Assembly (NCBI GenBank): GCA_963847345.1
Contig: CAWJZU010000022.1
Location: forward strand, 608,474-672,473
Source of the DNA: DATARH01 sp963847345
GTDB lineage: Bacteria > Pseudomonadota > Alphaproteobacteria > ATCC43930 > CGMCC-115725
Length of the DNA: 64,000 nucleotides
Reading direction: 5' to 3'
Under the pieces are notes generated by a model. The model had not been told where the DNA came from. It made no database searches and saw only the letters and a list, made by a program, of their open reading frames with translations. Within the stretch, counting starts at the first letter, position 1; each line of letters begins with the position of its first letter. Position numbers and translations under genes: made by a program. Of the stretch, positions 46,788 through 55,817 are shown one piece after another.

Positions 46788-47626
46788 ACCGGCACCTCCG
46801 CCCCGACCGGCAGGCGCCACATGACGCGGCGCTGGCCGTGATAGTCGTTGATCGCGAAATGCTGGACGCAGCGATTGTCCCAAATCGCGATCGTACCTTT
46901 CGCCCAGCGGATGCGCGCGGTGAACTCGGGCCGCGTGCAATGCGCCTGCAGGAAATCGATCAGCGGCCGGCTTTCCGCCTCGGTCATGTCCTTGAAGCGA
47001 ATCGTGTGGCGTGTGCTGACGTAAAGCGCCTTGCGGCCGGTTTCGGGGTGCGTGCGCACGACCGGGTGCTCGGCCTCCATGCTGTCGGCTCGGTCGGTGT
47101 CGCGCATCTTCATGTATTTGTTTTCCGCGCGCCCGCCGCGCCCGCCATTCATGCGCGCGCTGTAGATCCCGACGAGGCCGTCGAGCATCACCCGCATACC
47201 CGGCGATAGCGTCTCGTAGGCGAGATACTGGTTGGCGACCATCGTGTCGCCGCCATAGGCCGGCGCCTCCAGGTTATACAGCATGGTCCCGATCGGCGGC
47301 CGCTCGGTATAGGTTGTGTCCGAGTGCCAGGCGCCGCCGACATTTTCCTTCTGGTCCGGTTCCTTGCGCAATTCGAAGATCTGTGGGTAGTCGGGCAGGC
47401 CCTCGACGAACGGATAGAAGGCCGGCTCGGCGAAATAGCGCGCGAACCGCAACATGTCAGGCGGGGCGAGCTCCTGGCCGCGGATGTAGATCGCGCAATG
47501 CGCCAGGAAGGCGTGGTGGATCTCTGACCACTGCCGGTTGCCGAGCGGCTCGCGCAGATCGACGCCGCCGATCTCGGCGCCGAGCGCGCCCGCCAGCGGA
47601 TGCACGGTGATCGTGTCGTACTGCAT
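46784..47626 (-). CDS. TauD/TfdA family Fe(II)/2-oxoglutarate dioxygenase
   Basis: 280 residues, full family length. Iron site: H-x-D in GGAWHSDTTYTERPPIGTML and the distal His in WDNRCVQHFAINDYHGQRRV, with the following Arg for 2-oxoglutarate. VHPLAGALGAEIGGVDLREP is the classical TauD start, and HPVVRTHPETGRKALYVSTR the substrate-side strand. Unlike the dioxygenase at 20835 it has this canonical N-terminus; the two are distinct paralogues. Substrates could be taurine-like sulfonates, phenoxy acids or others; no transport genes are near. Confidence 0.92.
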   Translation of the reverse strand: MQYDTITVHPLAGALGAEIGGVDLREPLGNRQWSEIHHAFLAHCAIYIRGQELAPPDMLRFARYFAEPAFYPFVEGLPDYPQIFELRKEPDQKENVGGAWHSDTTYTERPPIGTMLYNLEAPAYGGDTMVANQYLAYETLSPGMRVMLDGLVGIYSARMNGGRGGRAENKYMKMRDTDRADSMEAEHPVVRTHPETGRKALYVSTRHTIRFKDMTEAESRPLIDFLQAHCTRPEFTARIRWAKGTIAIWDNRCVQHFAINDYHGQRRVMWRLPVGAEVPV

Positions 47627-47934
47627 CTCGCATCCTTATGCGCATTTGCGTTAATCCACGACGATATCGCCTCCTCCGGCGGGGGCAGATCAATCGGCGC
47701 GCCTGCATACGAGGGCTGCGCCGTTCTCTGCCCAGCCTGCGCCGGGGATTGCGGGTGTGAGCCTTCGGCGGGGCGAAGTGGCCTCAACGCGGGTTCACCA
47801 GAGAAGATTGTCTGTAGTTAGTATCAACGGATTATGGATCATCTCCTGAAGTATAAATGAATAGACCCTACAAGATAACGCGTTCGATCGCCGATCAAAT
47901 CGGCGCGGCGGCGCGAAAACCACGGCGCAGCGCA

Positions 47935-48180
47935 CTTGGTGTTGCTTCGGTTTGCGTTCGGCGGCGCGACTGACACTTTTTTCCCTGTTCCGGTGCCGGT
48001 TTGCTGCTTCTGCAGGGAATCAGCAGCAAACTCCCGCGCAACCCCTTGCGCCGCGCGGGTTTTCGCGGCGGGGCCAGCAGATTCTGCAGCGAAAGAACAG
48101 CAACCGCTCGGCCCGCCATCGCTCCAACTCATGGCGCCGGCTGCTTGATACTCCCGCAATGCGGCGAATTTTGTGTCGCT
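47935..48180 (+). repeat. Dispersed intergenic repeat, copy 3
   Basis: Contains TTCGGTTTGCGTTCGGCG, TTTTTTCCCTGTTCCGG, GGTTTGCTGCTTCTGCAGGG, GCGCCGCGCGGGTTTTCGCG, AGATTCTGCAGCGAAAGAAC and GATACTCCCGCAATGCGGCG, in the same order as the copies at 2495-2752 (minus) and 22838-23060. The rest of the 47627-48190 spacer shows no gene. Confidence 0.75.
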
Positions 48181-48190
48181 GTTCCGCCTT

Positions 48191-48574
48191 CTATACCGGC
48201 TGGCCGCTGGCGTGCGACGAGTTGACCGTGAAAGTCCAACCGTCGGGGCCGGGAAGCTCGAACGAATCGTGAATGCGGCCGCGGCGGATCGGCGACGGCG
48301 ACAGACCCTTTGCGGCATAGTCGCGGTGCGCCGCGTCGATGTCATCGACCATCAGGTCGAATGGCGCAGCGGCGCCGGGCGGGATCGGCTGTTCCGCCTG
48401 ACGCACAACGACATGCGTGCCGCCGCGCAGTTCGAGCACGGCCAGTTCGTCGCGCGTCACGATCGGGCGCAGACCGACGATTTCGAGCCAGCGCGCCGCC
48501 GCGCCGACATCGCGCACCTGAATGCGCACATGGCCGACCGCGACGGGGGGTCTCAAGTCGATTGCGGTCGTCAT
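48191..48574 (-). CDS. VOC family protein (glyoxalase/bleomycin-resistance-like)
   Basis: 127 residues. A two-module VOC fold: VGHVRIQVRDVGAAARWLEI, LAVLELRGGTHVVVRQAEQP, APFDLMVDDIDAAHRDYAAK and HDSFELPGPDGWTFTVNSSH. Metal ligands would be His in VGHVR and Glu in FELPGPDG. Members range from glyoxalase I to dioxygenases and antibiotic-binding proteins; the role is unknown. It stands between the dispersed repeat and the DUF2283 gene, same strand as the latter. Confidence 0.85.
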   Translation of the reverse strand: MTTAIDLRPPVAVGHVRIQVRDVGAAARWLEIVGLRPIVTRDELAVLELRGGTHVVVRQAEQPIPPGAAAPFDLMVDDIDAAHRDYAAKGLSPSPIRRGRIHDSFELPGPDGWTFTVNSSHASGQPV

Positions 48575-48655
48575 GTCTCTCTGCTCCTTCCGACGAGGAT
48601 GATCTCGGCACTGATCTGCTCGTCCGCGATTTCGACAGCGAGCGTCGGCTCGGGC

Positions 48656-48856
48656 TCAGGCGACCTCGACATCCATGCGCGACAAATCGGCGGTCGGAAA
48701 TCGCTGTCGGACACCGAGCATTTCAAGGCCGACGACCCGGCCGCTGGCGTCAAAATCGAGAATGATGCCGTCGCTCACCTCTTCCAATTCGACGATCTTG
48801 GCCTCGTCGAAGCGGATGTAAAGCGCGTCTGCTTCGCTATCCACCTTCATCCTCAT
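48656..48856 (-). CDS. DUF2283 domain-containing protein (antitoxin-like)
   Basis: 66 residues. DUF2283 pattern: MRMKVDSEADALYIRFDEAK, VELEEVSDGIILDFDASGRV, VGLEMLGVRQRF. The start overlaps the upstream DUF4258 stop by four bases (48853-48856). DUF2283 proteins regularly pair with DUF4258 proteins in that order; the pair is predicted to be a type II toxin-antitoxin module, with DUF4258 related to RelE/BrnT-like folds. The toxic activity is not proven. Confidence 0.88.
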   Translation of the reverse strand: MRMKVDSEADALYIRFDEAKIVELEEVSDGIILDFDASGRVVGLEMLGVRQRFPTADLSRMDVEVA

Positions 48857-49122
48857 CGCGCGCGCATCCTTCTCGTCGCCCGGCGATCGAAGAACAGCGT
48901 AATCACCCGGATTGCCGATCCGGCATCATAATAGACAACCCGCAGCATGCGGTTGCCGAATGCTGCGATCGGCGCATAGGCGCGAGTCGCGCCGGAATGT
49001 TGCCTGTCGGGTTCTTCGAAGACCGGGTTGTGTAGCACGTCCTCGACCCACTCCAGCGGAATCTCGCGCTCATCGACCATGTCCTGCGCGTGCTTCGAGA
49101 GCACGAGCGGCTTGCCAACCAT
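48853..49122 (-). CDS. DUF4258 domain-containing protein (toxin-like)
   Basis: 89 residues: LSKHAQDMVDEREIPLEWVE with the H-A-x-x-M-x-E-R-x-I signature, then VLHNPVFEEPDRQHSGATRA, and NRMLRVVYYDAGSAIRVITL. This is the compact RelE/BrnT-like DUF4258 fold; the His and the Arg in DEREI are the likely functional residues. It is the first gene of a two-gene unit with DUF2283. A second copy of the same arrangement, with its toxin cut short, follows upstream at 49162-49430. Confidence 0.85.
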   Translation of the reverse strand: MVGKPLVLSKHAQDMVDEREIPLEWVEDVLHNPVFEEPDRQHSGATRAYAPIAAFGNRMLRVVYYDAGSAIRVITLFFDRRATRRMRAR

Positions 49123-49161
49123 CCGATAATCATATCAGGAAAGTCGTCAGGCGCAGCGTGC

Positions 49162-49320
49162 TCATTCCGCGCCATGGCAGTAAGGGCCGTCTTCGCCGCG
49201 CGCGTCGAGATCGAGCATGATGCCGGGCGCCACCTCCTCGGTTTCAGCCGATTTGACGCAATCCGGACCGAACCAGACGAACATCGCGTCGGCTTCGGGA
49301 TCGTAACTCGTCCGCATCAT
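49162..49320 (-). CDS. Short DUF2283-like protein, 52 residues
   Basis: MMRTSYDPEADAMFVWFGPD, then VKSAETEEVAPGIMLDLDAR and GEDGPYCHGAE before the stop. It follows the DUF2283 pattern of the neighbour at 48656 (EADALYIRF / EADAMFVWF; ILDFDASG / MLDLDARG) but stops before the final V-x-G-x-E-x-LG-V strand, so it is C-terminally shortened. The ATGA overlap with the preceding toxin-like piece repeats the arrangement of the intact pair. Confidence 0.7.
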   Translation of the reverse strand: MMRTSYDPEADAMFVWFGPDCVKSAETEEVAPGIMLDLDARGEDGPYCHGAE

Positions 49321-49430
49321 CGTTTGGCACCTCGATCGCAATGGACGGTGGCGACGAGAACGTCGTTGCCATCAGAGCGATGGATAACCCGCAAAATCCA
49401 CCCGCCCGCTTCGCCTATAGATCGGCCCAT
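49317..49430 (-). pseudogene. C-terminal fragment of a DUF4258-like toxin
   Basis: Only the last strands remain: GWILRVIHRSDGNDVLVATV, HCDRGAKR, comparable to NRMLRVVYYDAGSAIRVITL, FFDRRATR in the intact copy. The stop overlaps the short DUF2283 gene as ATGA. The N-terminal half is missing; its place is taken by the end of the GmrSD-like gene (stop 49415), so the low-G+C gene seems to have been inserted into or next to this module. Confidence 0.6.
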
Positions 49431-51101
49431 CGCTTCTTTGCCCACGCGACGATTTGTTCTTCGCGATGATCGATCTGGGAACGCGTCCAATCGCTCTCCC
49501 TACAAACCTCTGCTATCATCCTTAGATGGTGCTTCCGGTAAATTTCCTTTTTTCGTTCGAACGAGAAATTTTGTGCCTCTTCATTTATTTTTACCGGAAG
49601 GAGCACTAAGTTGCCGATGCGTCCAACGTCTTTTTCAATGGACCGCGCCGGGGCTCCAGCGCGGTCCAATTTCCCTCGCCAGCCGGCTCCCGAGGGGGTC
49701 TGCGGATAAATATGCTCTATGGAGTCGGCGGCTCGGAGCCGCCAGACGCGGGCTTTTTCCGTCTCGTCTATTGTAGCGCCAGAGCCTACCTTCTCTGCAA
49801 GATGCTCCTCATACGACCAGAGAAGATATCGGCATTCCTCGGGATGGTCATACCAATCCTCTTGCTTAAATGCCGCGTTTACTGGGTAATCTTGCCCAAG
49901 CTCACGGAGTGCTGCCATAATCTGGTTATATGTTCTGGTTTTTATATCTTCCGTGACGATCTTCGATGCTAGTTTAACGTAGTCACCAACCTTCGTACGA
50001 GAGTCTTGTCGTATAGACCAAAAATACGGAACGTCACACGCTCCCATTGCTCGAGCAGTTTAAGTCGTTCGCTATCACTCACGCCTTTCGCCGACTTAAT
50101 CGCCACAGCGAGCAGTCGAGCATGGAGAATTTCAGTAACTGGTCCGAGATAAGGGCTCGCATATAATTCGACGAGCTTCTGCGCCACATCGAGCAACCGC
50201 TCAGATACCTGCCTTGGTTTCTCAAAGTCGGTGCATTCTCCCCGCAGAAGATCGAGCGAGTCCTCCGCCGAGCGAGGTTTCCCTTGGCCGGGGCCATAGT
50301 ACAGCGTAGCCGTAATACGCAAAATCTCGTCACCTGGGATGTCTTCTTTGGCAATTTCCCTGTAGATTTTACCCCAGATGCCCTGAAGTGTTGCAATCTC
50401 TGCTTCCGTGGCCACTGAGGACGAAGACAGATCGTACATGCGCCCCATAAGGACACTTTTGGTTTTGTCTATCCAATCGACTACGAGACCACGACTGTTA
50501 AGCACTTCAAAGATCGTATAGACAATTCTGCTATCCTCGGTGTCGAATACAACGAATCCAAGGCGGTTAAGAACTAACCGCATCAGTGATATGATATTTT
50601 TTCTGGATTGCCAACCGGCGACGAACGCATTGCACTCACGAATCGCCGATGCTAGATTGCGATCTGAGTAGGTCTCAATATCTGATCTGCTAGGCAATAT
50701 CCCTTGGCGGATAAATCGGTTGAAGTTTATTTCATTTGCATTGTTCGTTTGAAGAAGAATTAGGTGCCCATCGCGCTTTACCAGGGTCTTTGCTAACTCG
50801 CCCCTGTCTTCAGAATGCTCAGGAAGCGCTAGCTCAATTGCCTTGAGAAGAAGAATGAGTGTCGTCAGCCGCTGCTGACCGTCTACTATGTCATATAACC
50901 GGTATTGGGCTGCCCCTATGTCTTTCGTTTCGGTGGTACGGTGACAAACAATGGTAGCCATAAAATGGTGCTGATCCTTGCTCCCCGTTGCCAGCTTTTG
51001 AAGATCTCTGAACAGGTCTTCACGCTGGCGGTGCTGCCAGAAATTCGGAACACGCGGTCAGCGAACAACGTCTGAAGGACGGCATAGCGCGGTTCTATCA
51101 A
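49415..51101 (-). CDS. GmrSD-like type IV restriction/DUF262-DUF1524 protein, with frameshifts
   Basis: The N-terminal DUF262 domain has the DGQQR nucleotide-binding motif (YDIVDGQQRLTTLILLLKAI), and FEVLNSRGLVVDWIDKTKSV is the second conserved block. The C-terminal DUF1524 has the H-x-x-P nuclease motif in ADSIEHIYPQTPSGAGW, then RIGNLVLLPVKINEEAQNFS. One gene of about 560 residues needs two frame repairs: near 51040 (after FADRVFRI, before QREDLFRDLQKL) and near 50010 (before DSRTKVGDYVKL). TTG 51101 follows GAGGG and starts IEPRYAVLQTLFADRVFRI. GmrSD enzymes cut glucosylated/modified DNA with NTP; other DUF262 proteins act in phage defence. G+C is low (25 of 60 at 50461-50520), so it is recently acquired. 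Confidence 0.82.
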
Positions 51102-51200
51102 GGTGCCCTCTCGATGCTTAAGTTGGGCACAAAACTGGGTAGGGCGTTGCCAGAACCGAAAACGAGAACGGCGGGCCGAGGCCCGCCGCTTCTGTTCCCG

Positions 51201-52444
51201 GCTACTGGCCGAGCACTTTTTCGGCCCGCAGCTTCTCGATGTCGGTGTGGCTGAGGCCGAGCCAGCTGAGAGAACACGTCTTCGGTGTGCTGGCCGAGTT
51301 TCGGCGAAGCCTTTAGTTCGGGCGGCTTGCCGTCGAAGCGGACCGGCCAGGTCTCGCACACCCAGTCGCCGTCCGGGTGGTGCATCGTCTGCATGATGCC
51401 GCGGTCCTGGAAGCTCGTGTCGTTCTGCAGTTCCAGCGTGTCGTGCACCGCGCCGGCCGGCACCCCGGCGGCGCCGATGATCTGCATCGCCTCTTCCTTG
51501 GTGTGCGCGCGCGTCCACTCGGTGAGGACCTGGTTGATGAAGTCCTCGTTCTTGTTGCGCTCTTCGTTGGTCGCGAAACGCGGATCGGTGAGCAGGTCCT
51601 CGCGGCCGATGACCTTGAGCAGACGGGTCCAGTGCTCGGGGTTGGCGCGGCTGCAGAAGATGTAGACGTAGTCGTTATAGCCGAACGGCTTCGTCGGATA
51701 GATGCCGCACGGCGCCGGCGCCCCCGACGTCGACTGCGCGCCCATCCGCGGCGCCGCCTCTTTGTTACCCTGCTGGTTCATCACCGCGAACGAGGTGCGG
51801 ATGTAGTGCATGACCGCATCCTGCATCGCCAGCTGCAGCCGGCGGCCCTTGCCGGTCGCCCGCTTCTCGTACAGCGCGCCGAGGACGCTGATCGCCATCA
51901 GCATGCCGGTGCCGGTGTCGCCGATCGTCGCGCCGGGCTTGCACGGCTGGCGGCCGGGTTCGCCGGTGACGCTCATCGTGCCGCCGCAGGCCTGCGCGAT
52001 CATGTCGAAGGCGAGCGATTTCTCATACGGGCTGCCTTCGCCGAATCCCTTGACCTGGCAGTAGATGATGCCGGGGTTGATCTCCTTCAGCGCGTCGTAG
52101 CCGAGGCCGAGGCGCTCGATCGTGCCGGGGGCGAGGTTCTCGGCGAACACGTCGGCCTTCTTGACCAGTTCCTTGACGAGCTGCACACCCTCTTTGGTCT
52201 TGAGATCGACCGTCGCCGATTTCTTGTTGGCGTTGAGGATCTTGAAATAGAACGAATCCGGATTTTTCGGATCGGCGGCGGCGATGCGACGGCCGGGATC
52301 GCCGCTCTTCGGGTTCTCGATCTTGACGACCTCGGCCCCGAGCCAGGCCAGCGCCTCGGTGCAGGTCGGCCCCGCCTCGAACTGGGTCAGATCGACGACC
52401 CGAACGCCTTGCAGACAGTTAAGCGGCGCGAAATTTCCACTCAT
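51201..52444 (-). CDS. Family III (CaiB/BaiF) CoA transferase, formyl-CoA transferase-like, with a 3' frameshift
   Basis: About 413 residues. LQGVRVVDLTQFEAGPTCTE, LGAEVVKIENPKSGDPGRRI, ADVFAENLAPGTIERLGLGY, CQVKGFGEGSPYEKSLAFDM (the catalytic Asp at LAFD), PGRQPCKPGATIGDTGTGML and YDYVYIFCSR-like regions match oxalate/formyl-CoA transferases (Frc-like subgroup). Near 51265 the frame shifts within the last 30 residues, and the normal end LSWLGLSHTDIEKLRAEKVL stops at 51201. Start ATG 52444; ATG 52453 is also possible. No oxalyl-CoA decarboxylase gene is near. Confidence 0.9.
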
Positions 52445-52656
52445 TCCTCGCATCTCCTCCATACGGCAAGCATCGCCGCAACAGCGATCGGGAACACTAG
52501 CGCAGAAACCGCCGCCACGAAACCCGCCGAATCCTGCGATCAGCCCTGCATTGCGCCGGACGGAGGGAAGGAGCCCACGCGGTTTCATTCAAACAGGTCG
52601 GCGCGCGTTCGGCGGGAGCGGGTTCCGATGGCGGCGCTTGCGACGCCGCCCATGGA

Positions 52657-53391
52657 TCACATTTTCTCCTTCACGCCGACGCGCAGCAGCCACCAATTGA
52701 CCGGGTAGGCGGTCGCGAAACCGCACAGCATCGCGATCTGCATCATGAACCAGAACTCGACCGTGTCGACCGCGAGCCTCGCGCCGATCACCTCGCGGAA
52801 CAGAAACAGGGCGGCGAACGCCATGAACCCGTACATCCCGACCTGCCACGCGGTCAGGGACAGCGTATCGGCCTTTATCGCCTGCCAGACGCCTGGCCAG
52901 AAACCAAGCCCGCGCATCGGCGCGATCGTGAAGTACTGGAATACGATGCCGAAGGCGTAGGCGAAGATGTAGTCCAGTATCCAGACGGCGAACATCTTCT
53001 CGCCGAACACGGTTTGATAGCCAAACGCAACGGCTATCGCCGGAAACGCGAATGCCAACCATTCGGCGCAAATATCCCCAAGTGTGCAGCCACTGCCGCA
53101 ATGCGCCGCGCCTATGCCGACCATGACCGGAAACGGCGTCCGCGACCGGTTCGGCAAATCCTCGCCTTTTTCCCTCGCTGCTTCGGCGGCCTCGCGCGAC
53201 GCGAGACGGCCGTAGACGAAATAGCCCCATAATGTGATCGCCAGTCCAAATAAAGCGGTGACCGGCCATACGACGTTCATGATCCACATGTGCTGCGGAT
53301 GGCGGAGCTCATCGATGACGATAATGCCGGCGCAACTCAAGCCCAGCACCAGCGAAGCGATCGAGAGCACGTGCATCCAGTCCGGCACCAT
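52657..53391 (-). CDS. DUF4396 domain-containing membrane protein
   Basis: About 244 residues from ATG 53391 (MVPDWMHVLSIASLVLGLSC); the frame is open to 53451. Six to seven hydrophobic segments, with the DUF4396 signature VMVGIGAAHCGSGCTLGDIC (a CGSGC cluster with His, possibly metal binding), then WLAFAFPAIAVAFGY, FAVWILDYIFAYAFGIVFQY and MQIAMLCGFATAYPVNWWLL. The family resembles copper/heavy-metal-linked membrane proteins but has no proven role. It lies between CoA transferase and MmsA genes, divergent from mmsA. Confidence 0.88.
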   Translation of the reverse strand: MVPDWMHVLSIASLVLGLSCAGIIVIDELRHPQHMWIMNVVWPVTALFGLAITLWGYFVYGRLASREAAEAAREKGEDLPNRSRTPFPVMVGIGAAHCGSGCTLGDICAEWLAFAFPAIAVAFGYQTVFGEKMFAVWILDYIFAYAFGIVFQYFTIAPMRGLGFWPGVWQAIKADTLSLTAWQVGMYGFMAFAALFLFREVIGARLAVDTVEFWFMMQIAMLCGFATAYPVNWWLLRVGVKEKM

Positions 53392-53572
53392 ATCAGCATT
53401 CCGCTTCTGTATTTTCTGCTTCGCGAACAGCCCGCGTCCATCAGGGTTCACCGCTCGGCGGGGCCGAGCCGACGAATCGGACGAAGCCGGCGCGCCGCGA
53501 AAACCGCTGCCGCCGGGACGCGACCGCGATTATGATGGCGCAGTATTCGATAGACGCGGCGGGTGGCGGCAC

Positions 53573-55078
53573 ATGACCGACGTTCAGCATTTCATCAATG
53601 GCAAGCCGGCGGCCGGCCGGTCGGAGTCCTCTGGCGGGCGCTGGGGCGACGTGTTCAACCCAGCAACCGGCGAGCGCGCCCGCCGCGTTGCGTTGGCGAG
53701 CGCCGCCGAAGTCGATCAGGCCGTGCGCGCCGCGCGCTCCGCGTTCCCGGGCTGGGCTGCGACGCCGCCGCTGAGCCGCGCGCGGGTGATGTTTAAATTT
53801 CGCGAGCTGCTGTTGCGCGACGAGGAGACGCTGGCGCGCGTCATTACCGACGAGCACGGCAAGGTCTTGTCCGACGCCAAGGGCGAATTGACCCGCGGCA
53901 TGGAGGTCGTCGAGTTCGCCTGCGGCATCCCGCATCTGATGCGCGGCGAAGTCACCGAGCAGGTCGGCCGCGGCATCGACAGCTTGTCGGTGCGGCAGCC
54001 GGTTGGCGTGTGCGCCGGGATCACGCCGTTCAATTTCCCGGTAATGGTGCCGATGTGGATGTTCCCGGTGGCGCTGGCCTGCGGCAACACGTTCGTGCTG
54101 AAACCGTCCGAGCGCGACCCGTCGGCCGGCTTCCGCATCGCCGAATTGCTGCTCGAAGCGGGCTTGCCGCCCGGCGTGTTCAACGTCGTCCACGGCGACA
54201 AGGAAGCGGTCGACGCGCTGTTGAACCATCCCGAGGTCGACGCGGTCAGCTTTGTCGGCTCGACCCCGATCGCCGAGTACATCTACGCGACCGCCGCAGC
54301 GAACGGAAAGCGGGTGCAGGCCTTGGGCGGCGCCAAGAACCACATGGTGGTGATGCCCGACGCCGATCTCGACCAGGCGACCGACGCGCTGATGGGCGCC
54401 GCTTACGGCTCGGCCGGCGAGCGCTGCATGGCGGTGTCAGTGGCGGTCGCGGTCGGCGGCGTCGGCGACCGGCTGCTGGACAAGCTCGTGCCGCGCGTGC
54501 GCGCGCTCAAGGTCGGCCCGGGCACAGATCCCGAAGCCGAGATGGGGCCGCTCGTCACGGCAGCGCATCTCGCGAAGGTCAGTTCGTATGTCGATCTCGG
54601 GGTGCAGGAAGGCGCCAAGCTCGTCGTCGACGGCCGAGGACTCAAATTGCAGGGTTACGAGAACGGCTATTTCATCGGCGGCACGGTGTTCGACGACGTC
54701 AAGCCCGAGATGCGCATCTACCAGGAGGAGATCTTCGGGCCGGTGCTGTCGGTCGTGCGCGCCCCCGACTTCGAGGATGCGGTAAAACTCGTGAACGATC
54801 ACGAATACGGCAACGGCGTCGCGATCTTCACGCGTGACGGCGACGCGGCGCGCGAATTCGTCAACCGCGTGCAGATCGGCATGGTGGGCGTCAACGTGCC
54901 GATCCCAGTGCCGATGGCGTTCCACAGCTTCGGCGGGTGGAAGCGCTCGCTGTTCGGCGACATGGCGGTGCACGGCATGGAAGGCGTCCGCTTCTATACG
55001 CGGCTCAAGACCGTGACCTCGCGCTGGCCGGCCGGCATCCGCAGCGGCGCCGAATTTGTAATGCCGACAATGCGGTAA
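53573..55078 (+). CDS. mmsA: CoA-acylating methylmalonate-semialdehyde dehydrogenase
   Basis: 501 residues from ATG 53573. ALDH fold of the MmsA branch: QHFINGKPAAGRS, KGELTRGMEVVEFACGIPHL, VCAGITPFNFPVMVPMWMFP, the NAD loop SFVGSTPIAEYIYATAAANG, LGGAKNHMVVMPDADLDQAT, the catalytic Cys in YGSAGERCMAVSVAVAVGG, and the MmsA end GDMAVHGMEGVRFYTRLKTV. It oxidises methylmalonate semialdehyde (valine and inositol breakdown) to propionyl-CoA. No mmsB or inositol genes are adjacent; meaB in this window serves the next step of propionyl-CoA use. Confidence 0.95.
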   Translation: MTDVQHFINGKPAAGRSESSGGRWGDVFNPATGERARRVALASAAEVDQAVRAARSAFPGWAATPPLSRARVMFKFRELLLRDEETLARVITDEHGKVLSDAKGELTRGMEVVEFACGIPHLMRGEVTEQVGRGIDSLSVRQPVGVCAGITPFNFPVMVPMWMFPVALACGNTFVLKPSERDPSAGFRIAELLLEAGLPPGVFNVVHGDKEAVDALLNHPEVDAVSFVGSTPIAEYIYATAAANGKRVQALGGAKNHMVVMPDADLDQATDALMGAAYGSAGERCMAVSVAVAVGGVGDRLLDKLVPRVRALKVGPGTDPEAEMGPLVTAAHLAKVSSYVDLGVQEGAKLVVDGRGLKLQGYENGYFIGGTVFDDVKPEMRIYQEEIFGPVLSVVRAPDFEDAVKLVNDHEYGNGVAIFTRDGDAAREFVNRVQIGMVGVNVPIPVPMAFHSFGGWKRSLFGDMAVHGMEGVRFYTRLKTVTSRWPAGIRSGAEFVMPTMR

Positions 55079-55133
55079 TCTGGGCGGCGGCGCCGAGGTC
55101 GCGGCCGCGGCAGCAATAGCGGGGACTTTGTGT

Positions 55134-55307
55134 ATGGGATCGGTCGTCAATCTGAACCGCTTTCGCAAGGCCAAGGAGCGGGCCGAAGCCGAGCGCCGCG
55201 CCGCGGAGAACCGCGTGAACTTCGGGCGCACCAAGGCCGAACGTCGCAAGACGGGCGACGAGCAGAAGCGGGCGGAGCTCGACCTTGAAAACAAGCGGCT
55301 CGATTAA
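55134..55307 (+). CDS. DUF4169 family protein, 57 residues
   Basis: MGSVVNLNRFRKAKERAEAE, then an all-helical, highly charged body (RVNFGRTKAERRKTGDEQKR, AELDLENKRLD). The signature V-N-L-N-x-x-R-K-x-K and the NFGR-x-K block define DUF4169, a small protein conserved in Hyphomicrobiales. Function unknown. It follows mmsA by about 55 bases. Confidence 0.85.
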   Translation: MGSVVNLNRFRKAKERAEAERRAAENRVNFGRTKAERRKTGDEQKRAELDLENKRLD

Positions 55308-55403
55308 GTCCGTTGGCGCCGCCGGCAGTATCCGACCGGGCGTTGGCCGTGAATTGCTGAGATTGCCGGACGCGACGGTGGTGCGGATCAGTCCCGCCCG
55401 CAC

Positions 55404-55658
55404 TCATCGTGGTGCGGTATCAGTGTCCTGATCGAATTCCTGGCTCAAATCGGCGCCGAACAACTGCTCTTCGAGGATCAAACCGTCGCCATCATCGACC
55501 AGAACCCGGCTCGGTTTGTCGGCATCGGCCAGCCGGCAGGCTTCGGCAATTGCCTCCTCGCGCCCGCTGAATTCCCCGCGCGTATGATCTTCCCCTTCCT
55601 TTGTTATCATCCATTTACCATCGGCCGCATGCACCCGATAGACGTGACGTCCCAACAT
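55404..55658 (-). CDS. DUF2188 domain-containing protein
   Basis: 84 residues. MLGRHVYRVHAADGKWMITK, EGEDHTRGEFSGREEAIAEA and SRVLVDDGDGLILEEQLFG show the DUF2188 repeat-like strand-helix-strand with W near residue 16 and a strongly acidic C-terminus. Small DUF2188 proteins are widespread and uncharacterised. It has its own transcript; a terminator for the upstream sigma-factor transcript lies behind 55779. Confidence 0.85.
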   Translation of the reverse strand: MLGRHVYRVHAADGKWMITKEGEDHTRGEFSGREEAIAEACRLADADKPSRVLVDDGDGLILEEQLFGADLSQEFDQDTDTAPR

Positions 55659-55778
55659 GAATGTCGCCTCGTTCGCTGATTTCGCTCAAGGTCTGCGCTG
55701 ATTTCGGTCAAGGTCTGCGTCGCCAACACGCCTGCGCGGAGCGGCGTTCCCGCTATCACACCCGCCATTGCTGCCCGG

Positions 55779-55817
55779 AAAAAAGAAAAAACCGGGACCA
55801 GCCTGTGCCGATCCCGG
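55779..55817 (-). terminator. Rho-independent terminator (minus strand)
   Basis: On the minus strand: CCGGGA, a 14-base loop, TCCCGG, then TTTTTTCTTTTTT. It is positioned to end a transcript coming from the ECF sigma gene (stop 56047), about 230 bases upstream. The 55818-56046 stretch between them holds no gene I can see and may be a long 3' leader-out or a small RNA. Confidence 0.75.

Noticed and set aside
47952..48272. Several small open frames within the dispersed repeat
   Set aside because: The three copies align as DNA with indels that do not keep any frame, so they are not coding.
49415..51101. Prophage or integrative element carrying the GmrSD-like gene
   Set aside because: No integrase, structural gene or attachment repeat near; only the one gene and the toxin-like modules differ in composition.
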